Assembly: GCF_910589175.1 (NCBI RefSeq)
Contig: NZ_CAJURR010000003.1
Span: 99,435 to 116,431, forward strand
Length of the DNA: 16,997 bases
Direction: 5' to 3'
Source: an uncultured Lactobacillus sp.
GTDB lineage: Bacteria > Bacillota > Bacilli > Lactobacillales > Lactobacillaceae
Shown one piece after another: positions 1-7,407 of the stretch. The position numbers and the translations under genes were made by a program. Each line of letters starts with the position of its first letter. Position 1 is the stretch's first letter. The notes below the pieces were generated by a model. That model worked only from the letters and a program-made list of their open reading frames with translations, made no database searches and was not told where the DNA came from.

Positions 1-788
1 TTCAAACAGTAACGTTCACCCGACCAAAATACACCGATCCAGTAAACGGTGAAGTAACATACGGTGAATGGGACAAGTCTTCCGGTAATTGGAATAAATA
101 TAATGCCCCAGAAATTCCAGGTTATACTTCAAATGAAGTACCAGAAGAAACAGTAACTCCAGATACCGCGGATAAGACCGTGACTGTGAAGTACACGAAG
201 AACCCATTGGTTGAAACTACTGATACCAAGACCGTCACCAGAACAATCATTGTCGAAAATCCAGATGGTAGTGAAAACAAAGTAGTTCAAACAGTGACCT
301 TCACTAGACCACAGTACACTGATCCAGTAAATGGCGAAGTGACATACGGCGAATGGGACAAGTCTTCCGGTAATTGGAATAAATATAATGCTCCAGAAAT
401 TCCAGGTTATACTTCAAATGAAGTACCAGGAGAAACAGTAACTCCAGATACGGCGGATCAAACTATAAGAATTACTTACAGCAACCAACAAGAACCAGAA
501 ACTCCTACTACTCCATCTCAGCATGAAGATAATAAGGAATCTGGTAAAGTATCAGCAGTGAAGCAACAAGTTTCGACTACTAAGACAAGTGAAATAAATA
601 CTGTGAATACTGCGCAAAAGATGGTAAGGAAGCAGGTATCAAGAACTAGAAATCAAGTTAATAAGAATAATGATCACACATTACCTCAAACAGGTACGCA
701 CAAAGATATGCTTGCAATTGTATCTGGAGCACTTGCAGTAGGAATTGGATTATTAGGATTAAGTCTTGATCGAAAAAAGAAAAAATAG
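1..788 (+). CDS. Mub-like mucus-binding adhesin, C-terminal part (5' truncated by window edge)
   Basis: The reading frame is already open at base 3 and continues to TAG at 786-788, so this is the C-terminal end (about 261 residues) of a larger surface protein. It contains one nearly complete and one partial Mub B2-type domain, with motifs such as TVTFTRPQYTDPVNGEV and APEIPGYTSNEVP, ending near base 475. A Gln/Thr/Ser/Lys-rich wall-spanning linker follows. The end is a classic sortase signal: LPQTG at 681-695, a hydrophobic helix (LAIVSGALAVGIGLLGLSL) and a basic RKKKK tail. By family knowledge, sortase A cleaves between T and G and links the protein to peptidoglycan, and Mub repeats bind mucin glycans. 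The ATG at 180 lies inside a repeat and is not a real start. Which named Mub protein this is cannot be told from the tail alone. Confidence 0.93.
   Translation, partial: QTVTFTRPKYTDPVNGEVTYGEWDKSSGNWNKYNAPEIPGYTSNEVPEETVTPDTADKTVTVKYTKNPLVETTDTKTVTRTIIVENPDGSENKVVQTVTFTRPQYTDPVNGEVTYGEWDKSSGNWNKYNAPEIPGYTSNEVPGETVTPDTADQTIRITYSNQQEPETPTTPSQHEDNKESGKVSAVKQQVSTTKTSEINTVNTAQKMVRKQVSRTRNQVNKNNDHTLPQTGTHKDMLAIVSGALAVGIGLLGLSLDRKKKK
3..470 (+). repeat. 285-bp tandem Mub-domain repeat (end of array)
   Basis: The sequence starting at base 3 recurs at base 288, giving a period of 285 bp or 95 codons. About 180 bp of each copy is visible here, and the two differ by only scattered substitutions, for example GAAGAA versus GGAGAA after GTACCA. 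The array must continue to the left of the window. Such high nucleotide identity, not just protein identity, points to recent duplication or ongoing gene conversion among the repeats. Confidence 0.9.
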
Positions 789-845
789 AAGTGAAATATA
801 AGGAATATCTCTGAAAGAGAAAGAATTAAAACGCTTGTAGATCTT

Positions 846-890
846 AAAAGGAATCAAATAGCTTGAAAAGAACTGTTTGATTCCTTTTTT
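846..890 (+). terminator. Rho-independent terminator of the mucus-binding protein gene
   Basis: GGAATCAAATAG (850-861) pairs with CTGTTTGATTCC (873-884), with one G-U wobble. The stem is extended by flanking A/T pairs, has an 11-nt loop, and runs into a T6 tract ending at 890. It lies about 60 nt after the adhesin stop codon. Confidence 0.9.
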
Positions 891-928
891 CATATCGTTA
901 TTTAAAGTTAGATAAGGCTTTTTTAAAC

Positions 929-973
929 AAAAAATCCTGTTGATGAAATATAATAAATATTCATCAACAGGAT
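929..973 (-). terminator. Rho-independent terminator of the antiporter gene
   Basis: ATCCTGTTGATGAA (934-947) and TTCATCAACAGGAT (960-973) form a perfect 14-bp stem with a 12-nt loop. Read on the minus strand, the stem is followed by a U run (plus-strand A's at 929-934), so it terminates the minus-strand gene whose stop codon is at 1001-1003. It stands back to back with the plus-strand terminator at 846-890 and insulates the two convergent genes. Confidence 0.9.
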
Positions 974-1000
974 AGAAATATATTTTGAGTCTACTATAAA

Positions 1001-2662
1001 TTAGCTTTGATTCTCTTCAACTGACTCATTCCGTTCGTCTGCATCAACTACTGATTTAGCTACTTGTTGATCAGGTTTATATGGGCGCTTAATAGGCATC
1101 CCCATTGGATTCTGTCCTTTAGACATTAATACAGTAGGAATGTTTGATGTAACTTTTTCAGGCTTCTTCAATCCTTCAATTTCCCAAGTAAATGGAGCAA
1201 ATTCGTTTTTTGGATTTACCCAATTTGGGTGCTTCTTAGAAAGAATATAAAGTCCTAAACAAGTAAGTAATACAACAGCAACTAAAACTGCGATAACAAC
1301 GACATAAGTGACAGGAGATCCAACTTCTGCCTTAACTTGTGCTGGTGGATAAAAGGCAAGAACTATACCGAAAACTGATGAAATAAGACCAACACCAGCA
1401 ATAATCCAAGCTCCTACTTTACCACCAGGTACTTTAAATGAACGAGGACGGTTAGGTTGCTGATAGCGTAAGCGTAAGAATGCCACAAACATTAGAATAT
1501 AGTAGAAAAGATATAGAACAGTTACACACTGTGTTAGTAAAATTACAAATCCTTCTACGTTTGGAATTAACTTGAATAAATATGCAATAATAGTCATTCC
1601 AGCCATTTGAACATAAACTAGTCTAGCAGGCATTCCATGCTTATTTTTCTTTTGTAACCATTTTGGTAAAAAGCCACTACCACCAGCTTGTGCAAGCATA
1701 ACTGATGGAGCTGCAAGTTCAGTCACAGTAGAAGCAACTAAGTTGAAAAGTCCGACCCACATTAGAACTAGATACAACCAAGGAAAGGCGAAAGTTTCAC
1801 CAAGAACTTTAAATACGGTAACTAATGAATATAAAACATTAATTTGTTTTTCTGGAACGATCATTGCGATGATTACAGTACCTACTACGAAGATTAAGAA
1901 TACTAAGATCAAAGTAATGAAAATTGAAGATACAAAGTCTTTTTCTGGATGCTTTAATCGTTTAATGAAGGCCGCATTTTCATCAATCCCAGTGTAAGAG
2001 AAGAACACACCGGCTGCCAGGGCTAAAGTGCTCATCCCGTTCCATTTTGGAATTAATTGTTTTGGTGCCATGGAAATAGCAGGTGTATGTCCCTGACATA
2101 ACCAAACGATAGTTAAGATAATCATGACAGCTAATGGGATAAGTGTTCCAATTAAAACACCATACTTTGTAATAGTGGTAAAAGTTTTAACACCTCTATT
2201 AGCAATAATGGCCATAATCCAATATAAAATAATCCATCCGGTCATGATTAAAACAACATGGGTAGGATTTTGAGCAAAGGCAACTGCTTTGTTATACATC
2301 GGTGTGTAGAACAAAATAGTTGCAGCGGAACTCGGCATCCCCATCCCGAAGTTAATCATTACCTGAAACCATAAAATCAACAGACAAGTTAATGCCCATC
2401 CTTTTCCTAAACCTTCGCCAACCCAGCGGAAAATACCACCACGGTTGCTCCAGCCAGAGGCTAGCTCTGCAGCTACTAAGGCTGTAGGAATGAAGAAGCA
2501 AATAGCACCGATTGCAAAATAGGTAACTGACGATAAACCATAAAAGGCTTCTTGGACATCATTACCTAAACCAGCAATAATCGCCACGTTCATTAGAGTT
2601 AGGGTCCATATGGAGATAAAGGCTTGTTTTTTAGCAGATCCTGCTTTATGGGAATTCTCCAT
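1001..2662 (-). CDS. APC-superfamily amino-acid antiporter, glutamate:GABA (GadC-like) family
   Basis: A 553-residue integral membrane protein with about 12 or more hydrophobic segments between residues 10 and 475. It follows the pattern of the glutamate:GABA antiporter branch of the APC superfamily: an early FFIPTALVAAELASG segment, NRGGIFRWVGEGLG, a mid-protein SYTGIDENAAFIKRLKHPEKD and IIAMIVPEKQIN, and FKVPGG before the last helices. A hydrophilic tail of about 78 residues follows (from about 475). In E. coli GadC a C-terminal plug closes the pore at neutral pH, and this tail could act similarly, but that is inference. The start ATG (complement of 2660-2662) is preceded by AAAGGAG at 2675-2681, about 12 nt away, with a closer GAAGGA also present. 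By family knowledge such transporters exchange an amino acid for its decarboxylation product and aid acid resistance. No decarboxylase gene is in the window, so the substrate is uncertain and I give no gene symbol. Confidence 0.85.
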   Translation of the reverse strand: MENSHKAGSAKKQAFISIWTLTLMNVAIIAGLGNDVQEAFYGLSSVTYFAIGAICFFIPTALVAAELASGWSNRGGIFRWVGEGLGKGWALTCLLILWFQVMINFGMGMPSSAATILFYTPMYNKAVAFAQNPTHVVLIMTGWIILYWIMAIIANRGVKTFTTITKYGVLIGTLIPLAVMIILTIVWLCQGHTPAISMAPKQLIPKWNGMSTLALAAGVFFSYTGIDENAAFIKRLKHPEKDFVSSIFITLILVFLIFVVGTVIIAMIVPEKQINVLYSLVTVFKVLGETFAFPWLYLVLMWVGLFNLVASTVTELAAPSVMLAQAGGSGFLPKWLQKKNKHGMPARLVYVQMAGMTIIAYLFKLIPNVEGFVILLTQCVTVLYLFYYILMFVAFLRLRYQQPNRPRSFKVPGGKVGAWIIAGVGLISSVFGIVLAFYPPAQVKAEVGSPVTYVVVIAVLVAVVLLTCLGLYILSKKHPNWVNPKNEFAPFTWEIEGLKKPEKVTSNIPTVLMSKGQNPMGMPIKRPYKPDQQVAKSVVDADERNESVEENQS

Positions 2663-2855
2663 TTTCCTTCTCTTCTCCTTTAAATATATACATATAGATA
2701 GATATCTACAACAAACAAAATCAATATGTTATTTATTAATCTGTTCATGCGTATAATAGTCTCATATTTCACAAAGTACAAATAAAAGGACTTCAAAAAG
2801 GAACAAGTCATGACAATGATATAGATCGCAATAATAACGATAATATAGTAAATGT

Positions 2856-2889
2856 TTTATATATTGTGAATATAAGCACAATATATAAA
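2856..2889. repeat. Perfect 13-bp-arm inverted repeat, operator-like
   Basis: TTTATATATTGTG (2856-2868) is the exact reverse complement of CACAATATATAAA (2877-2889), separated by 8 nt. It lies about 195 bp from the antiporter start and 270 bp from the secY2 start. It lacks a following T tract in either direction, so a terminator is unlikely. The TTGTG/CACAA core with AT-rich outer arms resembles a dimeric regulator site, but no regulator gene is in the window and the function is unassigned. Confidence 0.6.
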
Positions 2890-3020
2890 GACAAAATTAT
2901 AGTAATATAACTCCTGGTAGCCAGTAGATGGATAACTTTCTTAATTAAGTAACAAAAAATATTAATTAGAAAAAATGAGCCTTAAAAATAACAATTTATA
3001 TTATTTTCTTCTTTTATATA

Positions 3021-3048
3021 CCTTTACTTAAAGGCTTTTTATTATAAT
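3021..3048 (+). promoter_or_regulatory. Candidate promoter of the accessory Sec operon with overlapping palindrome
   Basis: A perfect consensus TATAAT lies at 3043-3048, about 112 nt before the secY2 start. Its spacing to TTTACT (3023-3028) is only 14 nt, shorter than the usual 17, so the -35 element is poor. The would-be -35 region is occupied by the palindrome CCTTTA-CT-TAAAGG (3021-3034). This arrangement would suit an activator-dependent or repressed promoter, which is inference. A second AT-rich box, TATAAA, lies at 3062-3067. Confidence 0.4.
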
Positions 3049-3146
3049 GTAATATATAGAGTATAAAATGGAAAATATAACACTATAAAGAGATATGTGT
3101 ATAAGAAATAAAGGATTGAAAGAGTAGAAGGTTCAATTCACTTATC

Positions 3147-3152
3147 AAGGAG
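3147..3152 (+). promoter_or_regulatory. Ribosome binding site that fixes the TTG start of secY2
   Basis: AAGGAG is followed by a 7-nt spacer and then TTG at 3160. No in-frame ATG occurs nearby that would keep the conserved basic N-terminus and first membrane segment, so the non-ATG start is well supported. Confidence 0.85.
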
Positions 3153-3159
3153 AAATTCA

Positions 3160-4353
3160 TTGGAAAAGAAAAATCTTTTAAATGTCATAAAGAAAGTCAG
3201 CTTTAGTTTATTCATAGTAATAATTTATGTAATGGGATTATATATTCCGCTTCCTTTTGCAGAAGTGACTAAACAGTATATGGAAGCTGTAAAAAATACT
3301 CCTATTTCAATTTTAGGAGCATTTAGTGGAGCCAATTTTACACGGATATCTATTTTTTCAATCGGTCTGAATCCATTAATGTTTTCGATGTTAATTATTC
3401 AGCTTCTAAGTTTTACTCATTCCTTCGGTTTTGATGCCTTATCACCAAAACAAGTGCAGTACTTGATGCAATTTTTAACTATGATTATCACTATTATTCA
3501 ATCGGCCTTGTTGGTTTTTGCATTTACCAATCGACGAAATGGATTAGAAGATTTTGAAATGATTCTGATATTAAGTGCTGGGTCTTGTTTAGTAGTTTGG
3601 CTTTGTTACCGAAATATGAAATACGGGGTTGGAGCCAGTGCACCGGTCATTTTAACAAGCATTCTTAATGGAGCTATTCCCAATATAATTAGTAACGTAA
3701 AACTTCTTCTAACCATGAAATATGCATGGGTTTGGTTAGCTGCTTTAGCGATTTTTATTTTATTACTAATAAAATTTTGGTTGGCTTTTACTAAAGCTTA
3801 CTATCCTTTAAAAGTAGTTAACCCTAGTCTTCCTGCTTCTAGTAATTTGATGACAGTGCCATTAGGATTAAACATGGCAGCCATGATGATGTATATGGTA
3901 GGAATGGCTATTCTGACACTACCACTGATGGTGGGGAGATATTTTAGCTCCACTTCTTTGATCAATAATTGGGTATTTCAAGCTTCCTTTTCTGCAGTAA
4001 TGGGAATATTGATTTTTTATTTCTTCACTTTTGTAAATTTCGATCCTAAAGAACAAGCCAAGAGTTTTCGAAATAATCACTACTATATTCCAAATATTGC
4101 CCCAGGCCGTCCAACACAACAATATTTGAAACGGTTAATATGGATTATTGCCTTTCCAGGAGCTGTTTTAAATGCATTCCAGCTTGTTTTTGGTTTATAT
4201 GGAGCTAATTTTTTAGGTAATTATGCTGGCTTTGCGATTATTCCAATGAATGTTGTTATGATTACAATGTTTATGGGAGGAATTAAAGATCAAATTGATA
4301 CCATTTTGTTCCCATATCGTTATGATCGTTTATTAAAGGATGATAACCAATAA
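3160..4353 (+). CDS. secY2: Accessory Sec translocase channel SecY2
   Basis: A 397-residue polytopic membrane protein, about ten transmembrane segments, of the SecY family. It is shorter than housekeeping SecY (about 430 residues), as is typical of SecY2. It opens with a basic MEKKNLLNVIKK segment and a first membrane helix ending in GLYIPLPF. Family signatures include the SIFSIGLNPLMFSMLIIQL segment of helix 2 and YYIPNIAPGRPTQQYLKRL before the last helices, matching the SecY signature of helices 9-10. It forms the dedicated membrane channel for the glycosylated serine-rich adhesin. Translation starts at TTG (3160), supported by AAGGAG seven nt upstream. It is the first gene of the operon, and its stop overlaps the asp1 start by one base (TAATG), implying translational coupling. 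Linkage to secA2 and asp1-3 makes the assignment secure against housekeeping SecY, which would sit in a ribosomal protein operon. Confidence 0.95.
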   Translation: MEKKNLLNVIKKVSFSLFIVIIYVMGLYIPLPFAEVTKQYMEAVKNTPISILGAFSGANFTRISIFSIGLNPLMFSMLIIQLLSFTHSFGFDALSPKQVQYLMQFLTMIITIIQSALLVFAFTNRRNGLEDFEMILILSAGSCLVVWLCYRNMKYGVGASAPVILTSILNGAIPNIISNVKLLLTMKYAWVWLAALAIFILLLIKFWLAFTKAYYPLKVVNPSLPASSNLMTVPLGLNMAAMMMYMVGMAILTLPLMVGRYFSSTSLINNWVFQASFSAVMGILIFYFFTFVNFDPKEQAKSFRNNHYYIPNIAPGRPTQQYLKRLIWIIAFPGAVLNAFQLVFGLYGANFLGNYAGFAIIPMNVVMITMFMGGIKDQIDTILFPYRYDRLLKDDNQ

Positions 4354-5861
4354 TGAAATATTTTATTCCTGCATGGCACAAACAATATGATGACTGGTCA
4401 ATTAATATTCCAAGTATTGAAAACTATGACGCAGCCGAATACATGACTGTTTTAAAAAAGTTTGATGAAGAAATTGGTCTGATAATTACAGACTATCAGC
4501 CTCAATTATTGAGTAAATTAAATCAAATCGCCTTTTTCCCTAATAACCTATTTTCTGTATATGACTTTTTACAAGGAATTCATGGATTTGAAAATAAGGT
4601 TTTAGAATTAGAAGACTTTAACTGGCCTAAAAATGCAATTTTTGATTACGGTCCTTTTAGAACCTTAATTGTTTTAGAGAATCAACTATATGCGACAGTT
4701 TTCTATGATATTGATGGTCATATTTTAAGGATCTCTTATCCCGAAAATGACGAACATAAAGCATTTACTTTGGGTATAGATAGTCGTGGTTTTATCTCTA
4801 ATCAAGATGATGATGAAAAAACTATCTACTTTGATCCATACGGTAATTGGCGTTTTAAAAAGGAAAAAAACACTGGCAAAATCACAGTTAATCCAGAAAC
4901 GCACTTTTGTAAAAGAAGAGAATATGAAAATATTACAGATTTAATTGATGAGATTTTAAGGCGATACTTAAAAATCAATGTTAAAGATAATGATGAAGTA
5001 ATTGTAACAGTAGATGATGAGAGTAATTTTAGTAATCAGACCATTGAGCCATATAAACCTTTATATCTAATCAATAGGCACCATCCTTATGGTAAAAAGA
5101 TAGGTAGTCTAGCTAAGGCAAGAGTAATTGTAAGTAGCAATGAAATTAAACAAAATCTAGAAAAAAACTATAAAGAACATTTCGATATTTCTGTTATTCC
5201 TGTTTTTAATTCGGAATTTCGTCTTGGCCACAGTCAAAGACAAAATGTACAGGAGATTGGATTCTTTGCAGAAAATGCAAATGATGAAGATATTCATCAA
5301 ATTATTCAAAAACTGTGTAACTATATCTTAAAAAATCCAGATAAGTACAGCTTGAAAATATTTACATATAATTTTTGGAAAGCTGATCATGTGAATAAAA
5401 TTCTTGACCAAATAAAAGAAGAAAACAAAAACAATTTTATTCTGGGAAAGTCAGAACAAGCAGAAAATGCTGCAATTGATGGACTTGATGATGAAGTTAG
5501 TTTACCAGAACTTGATGTTGTGCATACCCGTTTAACCAATATTTCAGATGTATTAAGTAATTTGGATAAAATGAGACTTTTAATAAATTGGGGAAAAGCG
5601 GATGAATTAATGCAAATATCGGGTGTAAGTATTGGAATTCCACAAGTGCAAAACTTTTCTTCAGCCACTGTTGTGGATAATAAAAATGGACGAATTATAA
5701 AGAAAACCAGTGAGCTTTTACCTGTAATTGATGAGTATTTAACTAATTTAAATAGTTGGAATCAGACAGTGGTATATAACGTACAATTAATGAACCAGTA
5801 TTCCGAAGAAAACATCATTGAGAAATGGAAAGAAGTATTTAAAGAAAGGAAAGCGGAGTAG
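4353..5861 (+). CDS. asp1: Accessory Sec system protein Asp1
   Basis: A 502-residue cytoplasmic protein with no signal peptide or membrane segment. The N-terminus MKYFIPAWHKQYDDWS is characteristic of Asp1, as is the position directly after secY2. In streptococci Asp1 has a GT-B glycosyltransferase-like fold without transferase activity and forms a complex with Asp2 and Asp3 that binds the SRRP and is needed for its export. A middle acidic region (around residues 140-250) and the C-terminal section with ISDVLSNLDKMRLLINWGKADELMQISGVSIGIPQ fit that architecture, the latter resembling the nucleotide-sugar half of the GT-B fold. The ATG overlaps the secY2 stop codon. The stop codon is one base before the ATG of asp2. 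Confidence 0.93.
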   Translation: MKYFIPAWHKQYDDWSINIPSIENYDAAEYMTVLKKFDEEIGLIITDYQPQLLSKLNQIAFFPNNLFSVYDFLQGIHGFENKVLELEDFNWPKNAIFDYGPFRTLIVLENQLYATVFYDIDGHILRISYPENDEHKAFTLGIDSRGFISNQDDDEKTIYFDPYGNWRFKKEKNTGKITVNPETHFCKRREYENITDLIDEILRRYLKINVKDNDEVIVTVDDESNFSNQTIEPYKPLYLINRHHPYGKKIGSLAKARVIVSSNEIKQNLEKNYKEHFDISVIPVFNSEFRLGHSQRQNVQEIGFFAENANDEDIHQIIQKLCNYILKNPDKYSLKIFTYNFWKADHVNKILDQIKEENKNNFILGKSEQAENAAIDGLDDEVSLPELDVVHTRLTNISDVLSNLDKMRLLINWGKADELMQISGVSIGIPQVQNFSSATVVDNKNGRIIKKTSELLPVIDEYLTNLNSWNQTVVYNVQLMNQYSEENIIEKWKEVFKERKAE

Positions 5862-5862
5862 A

Positions 5863-7407
5863 ATGCGAGTTTTGCAACTAGGAAATAATAACTGGGAGAA
5901 AAAATATACAATCCCAGAAGATATGGAATGGCATTTTAACGACTTTTCTTTTGAAGAAAAAAAGGCTACGAAGAAAAAAGGGATAAAAAGTTATGATGTA
6001 ATTTTAGTTACTGGTAAAACTAACTTAACTAATGACCAGTTAAATAAATTAAAGCAATTGATATCTCCATATCATGTTTTATACAGTTCTAATTTAAATA
6101 CAGAATTAGATGATCATGAAAAATATTTTTTGAAAAGTATTGCTGCTCAAAAAATAAAAGAAGAACCGCAGTATTTAATTGATAGACTTCCAATTCGTTA
6201 CTTCTCTGGACAATCCGGATTAAGGATTTTTCCAAGTCAACTGAAATTAAATGAGCATATGGTTAATAGTTATGAGTTTGAAGAACAGGGTCATCTTAAA
6301 GTAAATCTAGATACCCACAATGAATGGGTAAATTTAGGTACTTATAAAAGTGGGGTCTTTATCGATCCTGATAAGCAGATCAATTTTTGGCTTTCATTAA
6401 AGAATTTCAATTTTCAAGTTAGACTGAGAATTTTTATTCAGCAACCTGGTACAGATGGTGATGTCAAAGAACAAAGGGTAATCGACTTAAGCTCTTTTAA
6501 TAAAGATGAATATTTTTCTCAAATTGAAGCATCTGACCACTATCGGACTGCAACTCTAAATCTAGAAGTCAAGGGGAGTGGCGACTTAATCATTGGTGTG
6601 CTTCATTCACGTTGGGGCCGAGATGGGGCCGGAAATTTCATTGCCGGTGGACAAAGAATAGTTAATCCTCAAAATAGGGATGATATTGCCTATTACTTTA
6701 ATCCTGGAGATTTGAAGCCCCCATTAAATGTATATTTTTCCGGTGCGCGTGAAGCAGAAGGTTTTGAGGCATATTTCTTGTTTAAAGGGTTAAAAGCACC
6801 GATGCTTTTGTTTACTGATATGCGATTAAATATTGGTCAATTTTATGACGATAAGGATAATTTTTTTGAGCAAGAAATTATTAAAACAATTAAGTCAAAA
6901 TTGAATGAATTGGGTTTTGATGAATCGCAACTACTAGTAAATGGAATTTCAATGGGAACGTATCCTGCAATAAAATATGGAGCTAAAATGAGTGCTCATG
7001 CAATTACTGTCGCAAAACCTTTAGTAAATTTGGGCTATATTGCTTCAAGGACTGCCTTAGATCGTCCTGATGAATTTGAAACTATGTTCGATATTGATAA
7101 AGGTATCGGTCCAGCTACGGATAGAGATGACTTGAAAAAAATTGATGAGAATTTTTGGAAAGAATTTGATAAGCAAGATCTTTCAAAAACACGCTTTTTT
7201 GCTGGTTATATGATTAATGATGACTATGACGATAAAGCAGTAAAAGAGTTAAAAGAGTCTCCTGCTGTGAAACAAGCAGCCCAGTTTTCAGCTAAAGGAT
7301 TTCCCGGACGGCATAATGATGATCCACAAGTTAACTATTGGTTTATTGATCGTTTAAATGAACTATTAAGAGAAGATTTTGGTCGAGATAATGAAAAACG
7401 TAATTAA
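5863..7407 (+). CDS. asp2: Accessory Sec system protein Asp2, SRRP O-acetyltransferase
   Basis: A 514-residue protein starting MRVLQLGNNNW, the usual Asp2 N-terminus. An in-frame TTG at 5818 would add 15 residues (MRNGKKYLKKGKRSR) buried in the end of asp1. I prefer the ATG at 5863, one base after the asp1 stop, with GGAG at 5855-5858 and AAAGGA at 5845-5850. Asp2 has an alpha/beta-hydrolase-like domain that O-acetylates GlcNAc on the glycosylated SRRP and also has a non-enzymatic role in export. The nucleophile motif GISMG is visible with Ser363, and a C-terminal His484 sits in GRHNDDP. These match closely the Ser and His reported for S. gordonii Asp2. The acid may be among the Asp residues of MINDDYDD (450-457), which I cannot decide. 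The N-terminal half carries beta-rich carbohydrate-binding-like sequence. Both catalytic residues are present, so it is probably active. Confidence 0.93.
   Translation: MRVLQLGNNNWEKKYTIPEDMEWHFNDFSFEEKKATKKKGIKSYDVILVTGKTNLTNDQLNKLKQLISPYHVLYSSNLNTELDDHEKYFLKSIAAQKIKEEPQYLIDRLPIRYFSGQSGLRIFPSQLKLNEHMVNSYEFEEQGHLKVNLDTHNEWVNLGTYKSGVFIDPDKQINFWLSLKNFNFQVRLRIFIQQPGTDGDVKEQRVIDLSSFNKDEYFSQIEASDHYRTATLNLEVKGSGDLIIGVLHSRWGRDGAGNFIAGGQRIVNPQNRDDIAYYFNPGDLKPPLNVYFSGAREAEGFEAYFLFKGLKAPMLLFTDMRLNIGQFYDDKDNFFEQEIIKTIKSKLNELGFDESQLLVNGISMGTYPAIKYGAKMSAHAITVAKPLVNLGYIASRTALDRPDEFETMFDIDKGIGPATDRDDLKKIDENFWKEFDKQDLSKTRFFAGYMINDDYDDKAVKELKESPAVKQAAQFSAKGFPGRHNDDPQVNYWFIDRLNELLREDFGRDNEKRN

Larger units (their letters stand above)
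2663..3159. other. AT-rich divergent intergenic region without a gene
   Basis: Nearly 500 bp separate the divergent antiporter and secY2 starts, and I find no convincing coding frame. The region contains the antiporter ribosome binding site (complement of 2675-2681), a perfect inverted repeat at 2856-2889, a CCTTTA-CT-TAAAGG palindrome at 3021-3034 and a consensus TATAAT at 3043-3048. A 6-bp hairpin (ATTGAA/TTCAAT, 3115-3137) sits just before the secY2 ribosome binding site. Possible antiporter promoter elements on the minus strand are TTGTTG (complement of 2709-2714) and TATATA (complement of 2685-2690), 18 nt apart, but in such AT-rich sequence this match is weak. An isolated plus-strand TATAAT at 2752-2757 has no good -35 partner. 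Confidence 0.6.

Noticed and set aside
1743..1997. 84-codon plus-strand ORF
   Set aside because: It is antisense to the conserved antiporter gene and has no independent support.
1001..2662. Calling the antiporter gadC as part of a glutamate decarboxylase acid-resistance pair
   Set aside because: No decarboxylase gene is present in the window, and the family includes transporters for other substrates, so only the family-level call is justified.
5818..5862. TTG start giving asp2 15 extra residues
   Set aside because: The extension is basic, unlike Asp2 N-termini, and lies in the end of asp1. The ATG at 5863 gives the expected MRVLQLG start.
7379..7390. TTG start giving asp3 four extra residues
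   Set aside because: The ATG at 7391 fits the usual Asp3 start, and the extension adds nothing recognisable.
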